Positions 1 through 9,032 of a stretch of 64,000 nt of DNA are shown piece by piece (the stretch's first letter is position 1; every line of letters begins with the position of its first letter). The notes below the pieces were generated by a model that worked only from the letters and a program-made list of their open reading frames with translations, searched no databases and was not told the DNA's origin. Both the position numbers and the translations under genes were made by a program. This stretch comes from Paenibacillus sp. FSL M7-0420 (GTDB taxonomy: Bacteria; Bacillota; Bacilli; Paenibacillales; Paenibacillaceae): the NCBI RefSeq assembly GCF_038002345.1, contig NZ_JBBOCJ010000001.1, forward strand, positions 3,162,001 to 3,226,000, given 5' to 3'.

Positions 1-75
1 AGTACCGGTATTATTCGATTTTGCCAACTGCACAGCGGTTTTTCCCACCTGTACCGTCCCCTTTCCAAGCTCCAT
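1..75 (-). CDS. Partial CDS, N-terminus only, product unknown
   Basis: On the minus strand an ATG at 73-75 opens a frame that stays open to the window edge (25 codons). It is preceded by a modest purine-rich stretch (AAAGAGAG at about 80-87) that could serve as ribosome binding site. It lies downstream of the sugar-binding lipoprotein in the same direction, where Paenibacillus loci often carry a glycosidase or further transport gene. The visible residues are too few to name a family. It could also be a chance frame. Confidence 0.4.
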   Translation of the reverse strand, partial: MELGKGTVQVGKTAVQLAKSNNTGT

Positions 76-102
76 ATTCTCTCTTTGCTAACAAGTGTAG
101 AA

Positions 103-134
103 GGGAAAAGTGAAGGCTGTGCTTCACTTTTCCC
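103..134. terminator. Perfect 13-bp hairpin between the lipoprotein gene and the next gene
   Basis: The arms 103-115 and 122-134 are exactly complementary (GGGAAAAGTGAAG / CTTCACTTTTCCC) around a 6-nt loop. It lies 32 bases past the stop of the binding-protein gene. There is no clean U-run on either side, so it may act as a partial terminator or as a 3'-end stabiliser that sets the level of the next gene. Confidence 0.55.
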
Positions 135-166
135 GGTTCATCATGCTGCATCTGGGAAGCGGACGC

Positions 167-1849
167 TTACCATTTGCCGTCGATGCGGTCCTTGATCTTG
201 TTAGTCATGAATTCTTCGTAGCCCTTAGCATCGAGCTTGTTGTATTCGGCCAGGTATTCACTCCAGACCTTTTCAAATTGGCCAGGGGCAGCAAGCACCA
301 TACGAGGATAGTACTTCTGCTGCAAATCGCCGGCTCTCTGGCTGAAGAGCTGCTCAGGGGAGCCAGGTTCTTTCTCAATACTCCAGGCAGGATACCATGG
401 ACGCTCTACCGGCTCGGCATAGAAGTCGGAGAAGGTCTTCAGGTTGTATTTCTCCAGCAGTGTTTTGTCGCCATCTGTATAGTTGATCGCTGCAACTTCC
501 GGCTGGTTGAACGGAACGTGGGCGTTGCCGTCATCATACACGGAATTGTCGCCATAACGCGGCCATTCATAATCGAAATATGCGAAGCCGAATTTACGTT
601 TGAAATCATTGTCGTTGCGGTTTGTCAGCTGTTCTTCGCTCATCACCATACGGCCTTCAGCGTTCTTCGTGTAAGTTTCGCCTTCAATGCCCCACTCGAC
701 AAGCTTCTGGTTCTCATCGGTCAGCAGGTTGTCAAAATACTTGATGATACGGACCGGATCTTTTGCGCTGACAGAGATACCCAGCCCGCGGTTGTTCACG
801 AAGGACGGAGGATCAACATAAGCATCTTTAATGCCTTCGTCAAATACGATCGGAAGGGCAACGTAACGCAGATCGTCATTACCGGCGGATCTCAGATTGT
901 TCGTGGCGTCGTTAATCTGCCAGGAATAGTTGACATATCCGAGTACACGGCCGGAGGTCAGCTTCGCCAGATACTGGTCTTTGTTCGCTGTGAACGTCTC
1001 AGGGTCAACCAGACCCTTGCCGTTCATTTCGTTCAATTTAGCCAGCCAGCGCTTCTCATCTTCGGTTCCCTGATACAGCTTGGCTTCATGAGACTCCATG
1101 TCCACCAGGACGCCGCCTTCATTCGGATAACCGGCCAGATGCATGGGCTGGTTGGTGATGGTGAAGAATTCACCGGCTGTACCGGCGAAAGTAGCGAAGC
1201 CGATGGTGTCTTTACCATCCACCTTAGGGTACTTAGCTTGGTATTTCTCAATCAAGTCAAAGTACTGGTCAAGCGTCTTCACTTCCGGGTAACCGAATTC
1301 CTTAAGGACGCGTCTCTGCATCCAGAAGGTGCTGCTTGGATCTGGCGGCGATAAGTATCCGTTTACATTTGCAGTGAAGGGAAGGATATAGATATTGCCT
1401 TCTTCATCCTTGATCTTGTTCATGTAGTCGCCATAGACACGCTTGATGTTAGGGCCATATTTCTCAATCAGATCATTAAGCGGAATGTATGCACCGGCAT
1501 CAAGCAGCTTGGCCAGCTCGCCGACTGGAGAGATGACATCAGGATAGTCGCCGCCGGCAATCATAACACCGGACTTGGTGCTTCCATCGCCAACTACGTA
1601 TTCCATTTTCCAGTCTACACCTGTCTGTTCCTGAAGCTTCTTACCGATGGTGGTATCACTGGCCATGGTATCCTTGTTGGCCCCGAAGCCGAAGTAAGTG
1701 AATGTTACCGGTTCTGTGCTGACTTCGCTGTTTTCTCCGCCGGACGCGCTGTTCTTTTCCCCTGAGTTGCCGTTGGAGCAGCCAACTACGAGGAGTGCGG
1801 ACGCCATAACAACAGCCAGTCCGGTTTGCAACCATTTCTTTGTACGCAT
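167..1849 (-). CDS. Extracellular solute-binding lipoprotein (LipO-type, carbohydrate ABC transporter)
   Basis: A 560-residue binding lipoprotein. Residues 1-23 form a lipoprotein signal peptide with lipobox VVGC and the lipidated Cys at 24, followed by a Ser/Gly/Asn-rich linker. Length and body match the large LipO-like family-1 solute-binding proteins of Paenibacillus, which deliver oligosaccharides to a two-permease ABC importer; the permeases are not in this window. The start is ATG with a GGGG ribosome binding site just upstream. It sits 119 bp downstream of a YesM/YesN-type kinase/regulator pair on the same strand, a standard arrangement in which the pair senses sugar and activates the transporter. 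A possible cre site overlaps its promoter region. The substrate cannot be told from sequence. Confidence 0.9.
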   Translation of the reverse strand: MRTKKWLQTGLAVVMASALLVVGCSNGNSGEKNSASGGENSEVSTEPVTFTYFGFGANKDTMASDTTIGKKLQEQTGVDWKMEYVVGDGSTKSGVMIAGGDYPDVISPVGELAKLLDAGAYIPLNDLIEKYGPNIKRVYGDYMNKIKDEEGNIYILPFTANVNGYLSPPDPSSTFWMQRRVLKEFGYPEVKTLDQYFDLIEKYQAKYPKVDGKDTIGFATFAGTAGEFFTITNQPMHLAGYPNEGGVLVDMESHEAKLYQGTEDEKRWLAKLNEMNGKGLVDPETFTANKDQYLAKLTSGRVLGYVNYSWQINDATNNLRSAGNDDLRYVALPIVFDEGIKDAYVDPPSFVNNRGLGISVSAKDPVRIIKYFDNLLTDENQKLVEWGIEGETYTKNAEGRMVMSEEQLTNRNDNDFKRKFGFAYFDYEWPRYGDNSVYDDGNAHVPFNQPEVAAINYTDGDKTLLEKYNLKTFSDFYAEPVERPWYPAWSIEKEPGSPEQLFSQRAGDLQQKYYPRMVLAAPGQFEKVWSEYLAEYNKLDAKGYEEFMTNKIKDRIDGKW

Positions 1850-1890
1850 TTCATATCCCCTTTCTTTTCTTTGTGCTATTGAACATCCTC

Positions 1891-1919
1891 ATTATAAAAG
1901 AAAGCGTTTAACTTTGTTA
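1891..1919 (-). promoter_or_regulatory. Candidate promoter with overlapping cre-like site upstream of the sugar-binding protein
   Basis: On the minus strand a TATAAT -10 lies at 1891-1896. Just upstream, 1899-1912 reads AGAAAGCGTTTAAC on the plus strand, matching 8 of the 11 specified positions of the CcpA cre consensus TGWAANCGNTNWCA. A CcpA site here would couple the gene to catabolite repression. The -35 is poor, so the site is only a candidate. Confidence 0.3.
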
Positions 1920-1968
1920 CAGGGCAAACCTTAGATCAGTCTTTGAATAATTAAGGTATACCCTATAT

Positions 1969-3711
1969 TTATTTATTCTCCAGGGGCAGACGCAGCAAAA
2001 TGCGGGTTCCTGCTCCGGGCTCGCTCGTGATGGAGAAGGTGAACGAATCCCCGTAGGTGATTCTCAGTCTGGTGATTACATTCTTCATCCCGATCGAATC
2101 ACCCATGGCGGACGCATCCTCCAGGTAATGCATAAGCTCACTGATTTTTGCCTGGTCCATGCCTACGCCGTTATCTGCAATGACGAAGACAATCTGCCCG
2201 TTCTCCTGGGCGATCTGAATGTTGATATACCCGATGCCGGCTATATTCTCAATCCCGTGAATACTGGCGTTCTCCACATACGGAAGGAAGGCCATCTTCG
2301 GAATTTCAATGTCGAGCAGTGACTGGTCCACCTCGATGTGATATTCAAGCTTGTTGTCGAAGCGGTATTTCTGAATCTCCAGGAAGCTCTCGATTAATTC
2401 AAGCTCCTCGCGGATCGTAACGAAGCTGCTCTTCCACATGATAGATTTGCGGAAAATCTTCGCCATGTTCTGAATCGTCCGGGCCGTCTGAGTCTCGCCC
2501 TTCATCATACTGCGCATCCGGATCGTCTCCAGCGCATTGAACAGGAAGTGAGGGTTGATCTGGCTGTGCAGTGCATGCAGCTGAGCCTGCCGTTGCCGCA
2601 GCTCCAGCTCCTTCTTCTGTATTTCTGCAACATATACATCATTGATCAGGTTTTCAATGCGTTTACTCATCCGGTTGAACTCGACGGTAAGCTCGCCAAT
2701 CTCATCCCGCTCCAGGTGGTAGGGGATAAGTCCGAAGTTTTTGTCTTTTACAGACTTCATATGCCTCAGAATGTTCTTAATACGCGTGTGAATAGAACGC
2801 GACATGATCATAATTACGATGGTAGGAACCAGGAAGTTAATACCGGCAAACCAGAGGATAAATTGCCCGGATTGTCTGACGTCAGACAAAATAAGGGTCT
2901 CATCCAGGACGCCGTAAATCGACCAGCCGCTTAGATAGCGGTTATTCTGGTAAGTTTTGTCGATTACAATGGCCTGCTTAGGCTTGGGAATCTCAGTTGG
3001 GGTCAGGGTGTGCGCCGCAGTAATCAGCCCGCTGGGCTGACCGCTGGAGAGACGGCCGAAGCGGGCCTGGCCCGACGGGTCGAGAATATAGAAATCACCG
3101 CTGAAGCTGGATAAATCCAGAATCTGCCGGATATAGTTCATGTTCAGGTCGATTTTGAGCACATGCTCGTAGGTCTCCAGCCTGCGGTCGGTAAGGCGCT
3201 GGATCACGCTGATGCTGTCGGGCGTTACATAGAGATGAGGGTGGGTGTTACTGAATTGGCTAATTTGCTTATACCAGTCCTGCTGGCGCATACTGTCCTC
3301 CAGCTTAATGATATGGGCTGAGGCCAGAACGGTTGGGTTGTCGGTCATAATCACCGAGGAGCTCAGCACCTTGTTCTCTTTGTCGGTCCGGTTGAACAGA
3401 TTCGATATGGCATTCAGCGACTCCACATAGCGGTCCGTTGAAGCATAGGTGGTATTCAGATGCTGGATCAGCTGCCGGTCAATAGAGTAGAGGTAGGATA
3501 TGCCTGCTGCATCCTCAATCACGGTCCGCAGCTCAGCCTGCAGCAGATTCATCGCCTGCTCGGCATCCGCGGTCTTCTGATTCTTGATATTGGCGGTGGT
3601 CACCTGATAGAACATTACATTGGTCAGGATGATCGGGATGAACACGCATACAATGTAGATGACAATCAGCTTGCTTCTAAGCTTCATATGATTCAGACGG
3701 AAGTTGAACAC
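1969..3711 (-). CDS. Sensor histidine kinase, YesM family
   Basis: A 580-residue membrane kinase of the LytS/YesM class that senses an extracellular signal and phosphorylates the neighbouring AraC-type regulator. Order of parts: transmembrane helix about 15-36; an extracellular sensor region of about 240 residues; second helix about 282-304; a HAMP linker; a His_kinase domain with the NPHFLFN motif (phospho-acceptor His near 387); and a C-terminal HATPase domain with an N box (YVENASIHG) and a DNGVGM box. The GTG start is chosen because TAAGGAGG lies 9 bases upstream. The gap to the regulator gene is 18 bp, so the two are one operon. Confidence 0.93.
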   Translation of the reverse strand: MFNFRLNHMKLRSKLIVIYIVCVFIPIILTNVMFYQVTTANIKNQKTADAEQAMNLLQAELRTVIEDAAGISYLYSIDRQLIQHLNTTYASTDRYVESLNAISNLFNRTDKENKVLSSSVIMTDNPTVLASAHIIKLEDSMRQQDWYKQISQFSNTHPHLYVTPDSISVIQRLTDRRLETYEHVLKIDLNMNYIRQILDLSSFSGDFYILDPSGQARFGRLSSGQPSGLITAAHTLTPTEIPKPKQAIVIDKTYQNNRYLSGWSIYGVLDETLILSDVRQSGQFILWFAGINFLVPTIVIMIMSRSIHTRIKNILRHMKSVKDKNFGLIPYHLERDEIGELTVEFNRMSKRIENLINDVYVAEIQKKELELRQRQAQLHALHSQINPHFLFNALETIRMRSMMKGETQTARTIQNMAKIFRKSIMWKSSFVTIREELELIESFLEIQKYRFDNKLEYHIEVDQSLLDIEIPKMAFLPYVENASIHGIENIAGIGYINIQIAQENGQIVFVIADNGVGMDQAKISELMHYLEDASAMGDSIGMKNVITRLRITYGDSFTFSITSEPGAGTRILLRLPLENK

Positions 3712-3729
3712 GGCAGGGAGCCTCCTTAT

Positions 3730-5292
3730 TTACTGCCCAATCATCATATTGCGATAATCGGTCGGCGTCATATTCTCAAGCTTTTCAAACTGGGTGGCAA
3801 AATAATCCGCATTCTGGAAGCCGACCAGCTCCGCGATTTCGTACATCCGCTTCTTGGTTTGCCGCAGCAGGCGTTTGGCCTCCTCAATCCTCAGGGTCAG
3901 CAGGTATTCATTGAAATACACACCGTAGGTTTTGCGGAATAACTGTCCAAGATAGACCGGGTTCATATCAAAATCAGCGGCAATACCCTTGAGGTAGATA
4001 TTTTCACGGTAATGCCCGTCGATATATTTTTTGATCCGCTCAATATTGCCTTCGCTCTTGCCGCCGCGCTTCTCTGCGATATATTCTGCGGCTTCGGCGA
4101 TAAACTGCTGGAATATCTCCTTCAGCTGCTTCAGATTGCGGTATTTCAGCGGCCAGTTGAGCAGCTCATGCACCGATTGCAGCGTATTCTCGTCACCTTC
4201 GAGCTGCCGTATAATATTAATGATGGCAATCATGCTGCGCCGGATCGTGTTCGTCACCGCCCCGGGGGCGAAGTAGCGCTCTTGGAACATGGTGAAAATA
4301 GCGTCCACAGTTGAGCTGTAGCCCTTGTTGTCATTGGCTTCGACCTCGTAAATCAGCTTACTGTGCAATCCTTCATCGATGTCGAAATAGTATAAGGGAA
4401 GCTCCAGTAGCTCGTCCGCCATATATATGCCCTCGAAGCCGGCGGCAAAACGGTACTGGAGGCATTGCTCGGCACTGGCCCCGGAGTCTGCAATCTGCTT
4501 GAGATGGCTTACCTTCCGGCCAACGAACAAAGCAATGCTTGTTCCAACCTCCCGTTCCAGTGCATCCAGCATCGTGCGGTAGTCTCCCCACGGGGATGGA
4601 TTAGGTTCATCAAGCCAGTGGCCGGGTACGATCACCCCGTATTGATTATTCGTGCGTACATGAAGGAGCAGGGTCTGAGCCTCTTGCCGGAAGTAACGCA
4701 GCAATGAGTCCTTCAGTGCAGGCAGGTAATCGACTTCTCCGGCGGGGAGCTGATCCTGCATTTCTGCGATGAGATACGTATAGGAAGAGGTGAGAGGAAG
4801 CTCCAGCGCGTAGGCGATCCGCCCCATGACCTGGTCGTCGGGTTCTGTCTGCAGCAGGCTTTCGATGACCGTCTCGACCAGAGGCTTTTCACGGGTGATG
4901 GAGAGAAGCTGCTTCTTGTTCAACATATGGGCGATTTTGCCTAGGGCTACTGTAAGCTCCTGTTCGTCAACCGGCTTGAGGATATAATCGGACACATTGT
5001 ACCGGAAGGCTTGCTGGGCATAAGAGAAGTCGGCATATCCGCTCAAAATAATAAAAATCGGCTCCTGCACAAGGTCCGTCTTCACTTTCTTGATCAGTCC
5101 CAGCCCGTCCAGCACGGGCATACGGATATCGCATATCACCAGCTCCGGGTTCAATTGTTCAATCAGGGTAAGCGCTTGCTCCCCGTTCTCGGCCTCACCG
5201 CAAATTTCGAATTGCGGCGAGCATTCGCTTAGAATCCGGATCAAGCCCTTCCGCACAAAAACTTCATCATCTACAATCAGCACCTTATACAA
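3730..5292 (-). CDS. Response regulator, YesN family (REC + AraC HTH)
   Basis: A 520-residue transcription factor partnered with the adjacent YesM-type kinase. A receiver domain occupies about 1-120, with acidic residues DDE near 8-10, the phospho-acceptor Asp55 in the motif CDIRMPVLDG, and a conserved KPVD lysine. A poorly conserved middle region follows, then an AraC/XylS double helix-turn-helix at about 420-518 ending in the usual GFxNADYFATQF segment. The start is TTG with AAGGAGG 8 bases upstream. Expected to activate the sugar-uptake genes next door. Confidence 0.93.
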   Translation of the reverse strand: MYKVLIVDDEVFVRKGLIRILSECSPQFEICGEAENGEQALTLIEQLNPELVICDIRMPVLDGLGLIKKVKTDLVQEPIFIILSGYADFSYAQQAFRYNVSDYILKPVDEQELTVALGKIAHMLNKKQLLSITREKPLVETVIESLLQTEPDDQVMGRIAYALELPLTSSYTYLIAEMQDQLPAGEVDYLPALKDSLLRYFRQEAQTLLLHVRTNNQYGVIVPGHWLDEPNPSPWGDYRTMLDALEREVGTSIALFVGRKVSHLKQIADSGASAEQCLQYRFAAGFEGIYMADELLELPLYYFDIDEGLHSKLIYEVEANDNKGYSSTVDAIFTMFQERYFAPGAVTNTIRRSMIAIINIIRQLEGDENTLQSVHELLNWPLKYRNLKQLKEIFQQFIAEAAEYIAEKRGGKSEGNIERIKKYIDGHYRENIYLKGIAADFDMNPVYLGQLFRKTYGVYFNEYLLTLRIEEAKRLLRQTKKRMYEIAELVGFQNADYFATQFEKLENMTPTDYRNMMIGQ

Positions 5293-5442
5293 TGGACTTC
5301 CTCCTTGGGGTTATTCTGGATTGCTTGGTCTTGTTCCATCCTCGGTCAAGTCGCAGTGTGATCATTATAAGCTAATTCCCTGACAGAATTCGAGTGGAAA
5401 CGACTTTTTATTCTAGCACCTGCTGGAATATCCTCTTAACAT

Positions 5443-5474
5443 GAAGAGCCTGCATCGTTAGACACAGGCTCTTC
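5443..5474. terminator. Terminator-like hairpin
   Basis: A 10-bp perfect stem (GAAGAGCCTG at 5443-5452, CAGGCTCTTC at 5465-5474) with a 12-nt loop, followed on the plus strand by a T-rich stretch (GGTATTGTATTTT). No plus-strand gene ends just before it, so it may be a relic of a lost gene. Confidence 0.4.
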
Positions 5475-5700
5475 GGTATTGTATTTTCCGCTATGCGATT
5501 AGAACACAATGTGCCAAAGCGAGTTGCGCGGGCCAAATGTATGCGGAAAACCGAACACATATCGACTTACGGGCGACCTAGACTACTCCTATCCTGCCGC
5601 ATATGGAAGCATCCATCCGTACTTTTACGAACTCTGCGTGCTCAGTATGTCTCTTCTGCGCTCAGCATGCCTCACCCTGTGTAAGCCCGGCTGCTCCGCA

Positions 5701-5729
5701 TTGGGTGAGCCGGGTCTTTCCCGTATAAT
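5701..5729 (+). promoter_or_regulatory. Candidate sigma-A promoter for the small gene at 5810
   Basis: TTGGGT (5701-5706) and TATAAT (5724-5729) are separated by 17 bp, about 80 bases before the coding start. The -10 is perfect and the -35 is weak. Confidence 0.4.
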
Positions 5730-5809
5730 AGTAGACGTTACGCCGGAAGTCACATTAGAGCTTACCCCGGCGTATGAACTCTAAGCATTAGGAAGGGAAT
5801 GAAGAAACG

Positions 5810-6061
5810 TTGACTTATACGAAACTGTTGGAACGAAAAGGCGAAATTCTCAAGCGAACCGTGGAAACCTGGATCATGAAAGAGAATCGTGACGGGCTGG
5901 ACCGTCAAGAAGCCCATATCTACAGGAATATGGTCAAGGAGCTTCATCAGAACGAGCAGGAACTGAATGTGGCACGTGTGGAGGAACTGGATAAGAGCCC
6001 GGATTCGGACCTGGATGGAACAGCTTCCGCTAAGCGCGAGCTTGTATCACAAGGTGTATGA
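5810..6061 (+). CDS. Small conserved-type hypothetical protein (83 aa)
   Basis: Not assigned to a family. The protein is charged and helical (many Lys/Glu/Arg), has no signal peptide or membrane segment, and ends in an acidic stretch (DKSPDSDLDG). The TTG start follows AGGAAGGG by about 12 bases; an ATG at 5799 reads into an early stop. It is flanked by its own candidate promoter and a strong terminator, which supports a real monocistronic gene. Confidence 0.65.
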   Translation: MTYTKLLERKGEILKRTVETWIMKENRDGLDRQEAHIYRNMVKELHQNEQELNVARVEELDKSPDSDLDGTASAKRELVSQGV

Positions 6062-6108
6062 ACCCGGTAGCCTATGAAGCTGTATTATTACCAAATCATA
6101 CAATGAAA

Positions 6109-6150
6109 AAAGCCGCCCGGCTTCGCTTGATGCGAAGGAAGGGCGGCTTT
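6109..6150. terminator. Bidirectional intrinsic terminator
   Basis: Arms AAAGCCGCCC (6109-6118) and GGGCGGCTTT (6141-6150), with an inner CTTCGC/GCGAAG stem and flanking A-run and T-run. It can end both the small plus-strand gene and the minus-strand gene that stops at 6171. Confidence 0.85.
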
Positions 6151-6170
6151 TCGCTGAAATAAACTTCATG

Positions 6171-6539
6171 TCAGGGCAGCCTGATCCGGTAACAGCTGGC
6201 AGCGGCCACCTCTGTGCCTTTGGTTGTAGCGAAGCTATAGTGATCGCTGAAGGCGTAATGAATCCCGCCGCGAGTTACCCAATTACCGCTCACAGCAGCG
6301 ATTTTGCCGTGAGAGATAGCGTGTTCAATCTTCAGTGCGGTGAGCTCAGGAACTGAAGCTGATCCCTGGAGAACGGCAGACAACGGATAACGTTCGCTGC
6401 CTATAAGTTCTACAACAGCATCGGCTGTCAGCAGATGGCCTAATGTCTTGGTATCTCCAGTGATAAGGGCGACTGCTAAATCTTCAGCCAGCTTGTTCTT
6501 TGGTGAATTGCCGCACATGCCGCTTAATTGTATTTCCAT
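6171..6539 (-). CDS. NTF2/SnoaL-like fold protein, hypothetical
   Basis: A small cytoplasmic protein of about 122 residues whose pattern (helical start, then 'LLTADAVVELIG' and 'HAISHGKIAAVSGNWV') resembles SnoaL/NTF2-like alpha+beta barrels, which bind or convert small molecules. No catalytic residues can be assigned. I place the start at the internal ATG (6537-6539) because GGAAGGAGA lies 10-12 bases before it; the longer frame from 6560 would start inside that ribosome binding site. Confidence 0.6.
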   Translation of the reverse strand: MEIQLSGMCGNSPKNKLAEDLAVALITGDTKTLGHLLTADAVVELIGSERYPLSAVLQGSASVPELTALKIEHAISHGKIAAVSGNWVTRGGIHYAFSDHYSFATTKGTEVAAASCYRIRLP

Positions 6540-6578
6540 TGCTCGTATGTCTCCTTCCATAATGTGTGAATGGACAGT

Positions 6579-7478
6579 CTAAAGTCTCACTATACGCCGG
6601 TAGACTAGGCAATCCATCAGATCCGGCCAATCCAGCTCAGCTTCATAAGGATCGCGGAAAGCAGTCGCGGTTGGGAGATACCCGAGAGCGACACCCTGGC
6701 CGCCGTGCAGATTGCAGCCGCCGTCGCCGCCTTTACCTGTGATGCCGTCCGGTGTGAGAACCAGCTCCTTTTTGTAAGGATCGCCGGGGAAGAGAAGACC
6801 GAACGCATTCGGCAGCTCAAGCGGGTAGGGGCCTGAATTACCGGTCTCAGCAGAACCGGATACATGCCTAAGACGTATGGATTCGTCAATCTCTTCACCC
6901 CACGGGAACAGTGTCCTTGCCCCTGCGCTGTACAGATACTCCCATTCATCCTCAGTCGGCAGGGTGAAGCCCTCCGGCAGCTCCGACTCGTACCATTCTT
7001 CGAACGATTCGCTGTCATCGAACAGGAACACTACGATCTGTTCCCCGTCCCGCTCCAGCCGGAAATACTGGGAGTACTCATAGCTGGTGTGCGGACCCTG
7101 ACGGAACTCCTCTATAACTTCGAGAATATCCCTGTCTTCTTCAGGGTCCAGCTCCTCAACCGCATATTCATACCAGCCTGCGGAAATAGGGTGACGCTGG
7201 ACAAGCACTGGTCCGATCACAGCCTCGCGGACAGGAGACATCTCCGCATACATATGTGCCTCCGCCCGGCCCAGGGTCACAGTGTCGCCCGGTACGTACA
7301 CATATTCACTGTCCTCATATCTGAAGACACCTGTTTCTATGGACTGTCCGTAACGTTCGAACCTTTCGAGGCGCAGCCATATGAAGCCGGCGGGCAACTG
7401 CTTAATCACCTCCTGCATCCGGTGCTTTTTCTCTTCGTTCGTTAATTGCCCCCATGTGGCGCGGTTCCATGCTTCCAT
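6579..7478 (-). CDS. SUMF1/FGE-sulfatase-like fold protein
   Basis: A 299-residue protein. The C-terminal half has the signature seen in formylglycine-generating-enzyme/EgtB/PvdO proteins: LPTEDEWEYLYSAGA then LFPWGEE, followed by a Gly-rich stretch and a closing R-x-V-R-L. The N-terminal 150 residues are acidic and not recognised. The FGE fold is used by several non-heme oxidising or non-enzymatic proteins, so activity is not predicted. No signal peptide. The start is ATG with GGGAGGAG upstream. It is upstream of the SnoaL-like gene on the same strand (39-bp gap between coding regions), so the two may be co-transcribed. Confidence 0.7.
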   Translation of the reverse strand: MEAWNRATWGQLTNEEKKHRMQEVIKQLPAGFIWLRLERFERYGQSIETGVFRYEDSEYVYVPGDTVTLGRAEAHMYAEMSPVREAVIGPVLVQRHPISAGWYEYAVEELDPEEDRDILEVIEEFRQGPHTSYEYSQYFRLERDGEQIVVFLFDDSESFEEWYESELPEGFTLPTEDEWEYLYSAGARTLFPWGEEIDESIRLRHVSGSAETGNSGPYPLELPNAFGLLFPGDPYKKELVLTPDGITGKGGDGGCNLHGGQGVALGYLPTATAFRDPYEAELDWPDLMDCLVYRRIVRL

Positions 7479-7682
7479 GTCATACTCTCCTCCCGGGAAT
7501 CGGCATTGTCAGCCTGATTACTGTCATTGTAATGGACAGCCCGGGTTACTGGCAAACGCGCCGGGAATGCGGCCGGACACACTGGTTAGATAGCATCCAT
7601 TTATAACCTGTCCTTATGGTTGGTGTGCTCATATAATAGTTTAGATTGGAACACAAATACATAGACAACGAGGGATGGAAGT

Positions 7683-8951
7683 ATGAAATCAAAACGCTTG
7701 AAATTTTTCACCGCAGGCTTTGCGCTATTACTGGCGGCACAGGTACTGCTTCCCGGGCGCTCATCGGCGGCAAAAGTTATGGAACAGCTCCCGAAGCCGG
7801 AATGGAGCTATACGCTGCCGGATGGCCTTAGCTTCTGGGGCACTATAGACACCTTACAGAGCAAGCAGCGGATGTTCATTCCGCTAGTCAAGACCGTAAC
7901 GATGTCACCGGGCAAGACGAAATCTTCCGGCATGCTGTACTCATCCATTGACCGCATTAACGGTTCTGCCAACTGGGTATATGACTATTCGGACATGGCC
8001 AACGACAAGCCGTTTACTGCTCATCGTTTTTATTCTGCCAGTAACGGCTACAGCTATTTCTATAAAATGTGGGGCGGCAAACCCTATGATCTTACCGTTG
8101 TTGATCCGAACGGCAAACGGAAATGGACCAAAATCATAACCGGGTCCTACTCGCCGGTGGTGCTGGATAACGGAAATATTGTGATTCTAACCTTGGTTAG
8201 CGGCAATGTCGCTTCTCGTGGTATTACCGAGTACAATCAGGACGGGAAGCAGGTACGCAAGCTTAAGCTGACCGGCAACTGGACCGCAGGGATGCTAGAA
8301 GTGCTTCCAAACGGGTATGTGGTACATACTGAATACGATAAAAATAAAGTTAGCGTATACCGGAGCTTGGGCGCTCTGACGACACCGCTGGCTACCTACA
8401 CTGTTCCCAAAACGGTGAACAACCCCTATTTCCAGGTGCAGCCGCTCCGTGGAGGGTCGTTCCTGATACAGATGAGCAGCGCGGATACCTGGCTGTTATT
8501 CGGCTATGACGCTAACGGCACCAAGAAGTGGGTGCGTCCTGTGAACAAGATGGATCGGATTGATACGACAGGCAACAACTATCTGATCCGGAGCGACAAC
8601 GTCTACAAATTGTACAGCAAAGACAACCAATTGCTTGGTAAACAACAGATCGGTGAAGCCGGGGACCGCGAATGGTACAGCCGGATAACGCCATCGGGCG
8701 AGATTACGGTCGAGAAGCAGTACCAATGGCAGGAGCGTCCGGCTGTGATTGATCCTGAGACCTTTGAGGGGGATATAGCGAAGGAAGATTTCTATGTGCT
8801 TGACCCAGGGAACCTGCAGATCAAATATCATCTCTCCACAAGCTGGCATGACTACGAAACCGGGCATAATTACATTTATGCGGGAGACGGGGAACTGTAC
8901 ATTTCGAGGAGTTATGCGCCTAAGACGATAAGCAAATATATGTTAAAATAG
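7683..8951 (+). CDS. Secreted hypothetical protein, probable beta-propeller
   Basis: 422 residues with a clear Sec signal peptide (basic KSKRLK, hydrophobic core, cleavage near SSAA about residue 30). The mature part is rich in Tyr, Trp and Gly with recurrent short strands such as 'YDANGTKKWVRPV' and 'DPNGKRKWTKI', which look like PQQ/beta-propeller blades. No catalytic motif is evident. RBS GAGGGATGGAAG directly precedes the ATG. A strong bidirectional terminator lies 31 bases past the stop. Confidence 0.65.
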   Translation: MKSKRLKFFTAGFALLLAAQVLLPGRSSAAKVMEQLPKPEWSYTLPDGLSFWGTIDTLQSKQRMFIPLVKTVTMSPGKTKSSGMLYSSIDRINGSANWVYDYSDMANDKPFTAHRFYSASNGYSYFYKMWGGKPYDLTVVDPNGKRKWTKIITGSYSPVVLDNGNIVILTLVSGNVASRGITEYNQDGKQVRKLKLTGNWTAGMLEVLPNGYVVHTEYDKNKVSVYRSLGALTTPLATYTVPKTVNNPYFQVQPLRGGSFLIQMSSADTWLLFGYDANGTKKWVRPVNKMDRIDTTGNNYLIRSDNVYKLYSKDNQLLGKQQIGEAGDREWYSRITPSGEITVEKQYQWQERPAVIDPETFEGDIAKEDFYVLDPGNLQIKYHLSTSWHDYETGHNYIYAGDGELYISRSYAPKTISKYMLK

Positions 8952-8982
8952 CACCGAGCCGAGCATATGCCTCCGAATGATA

Positions 8983-9021
8983 AAAACAAAGCCAAGCGGG
9001 AGATCCGCTTGGCTTTGTTTT
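8983..9021. terminator. Bidirectional intrinsic terminator
   Basis: A perfect 17-bp stem (8983-8999 with 9005-9021) around a 5-nt loop, with A/T-rich outer ends. It is placed between the convergent secreted-protein gene and the chemoreceptor gene. Confidence 0.9.
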
Positions 9022-9032
9022 GGCATATTCCG

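Larger units (their letters stand above)
5293..5809. other. 517-bp intergenic region with hairpins and a possible promoter
   Basis: No convincing gene is visible; short frames here lack ribosome binding sites. It holds a hairpin at 5443-5474, a weaker one at 5686-5714, and a TTGGGT-17-TATAAT promoter-like pair at 5701-5729 that could serve the small gene starting at 5810. Confidence 0.5.

Noticed and set aside
110..1354. 414-codon plus-strand frame across the binding-protein gene
   Set aside because: Antisense to a clear lipoprotein gene with signal peptide and RBS; no recognisable domains.
1915..1950. GGGCAAACC sequence resembling part of a c-di-GMP-I riboswitch
   Set aside because: The remaining conserved elements and paired stems are missing, and it is oriented away from a fitting gene.
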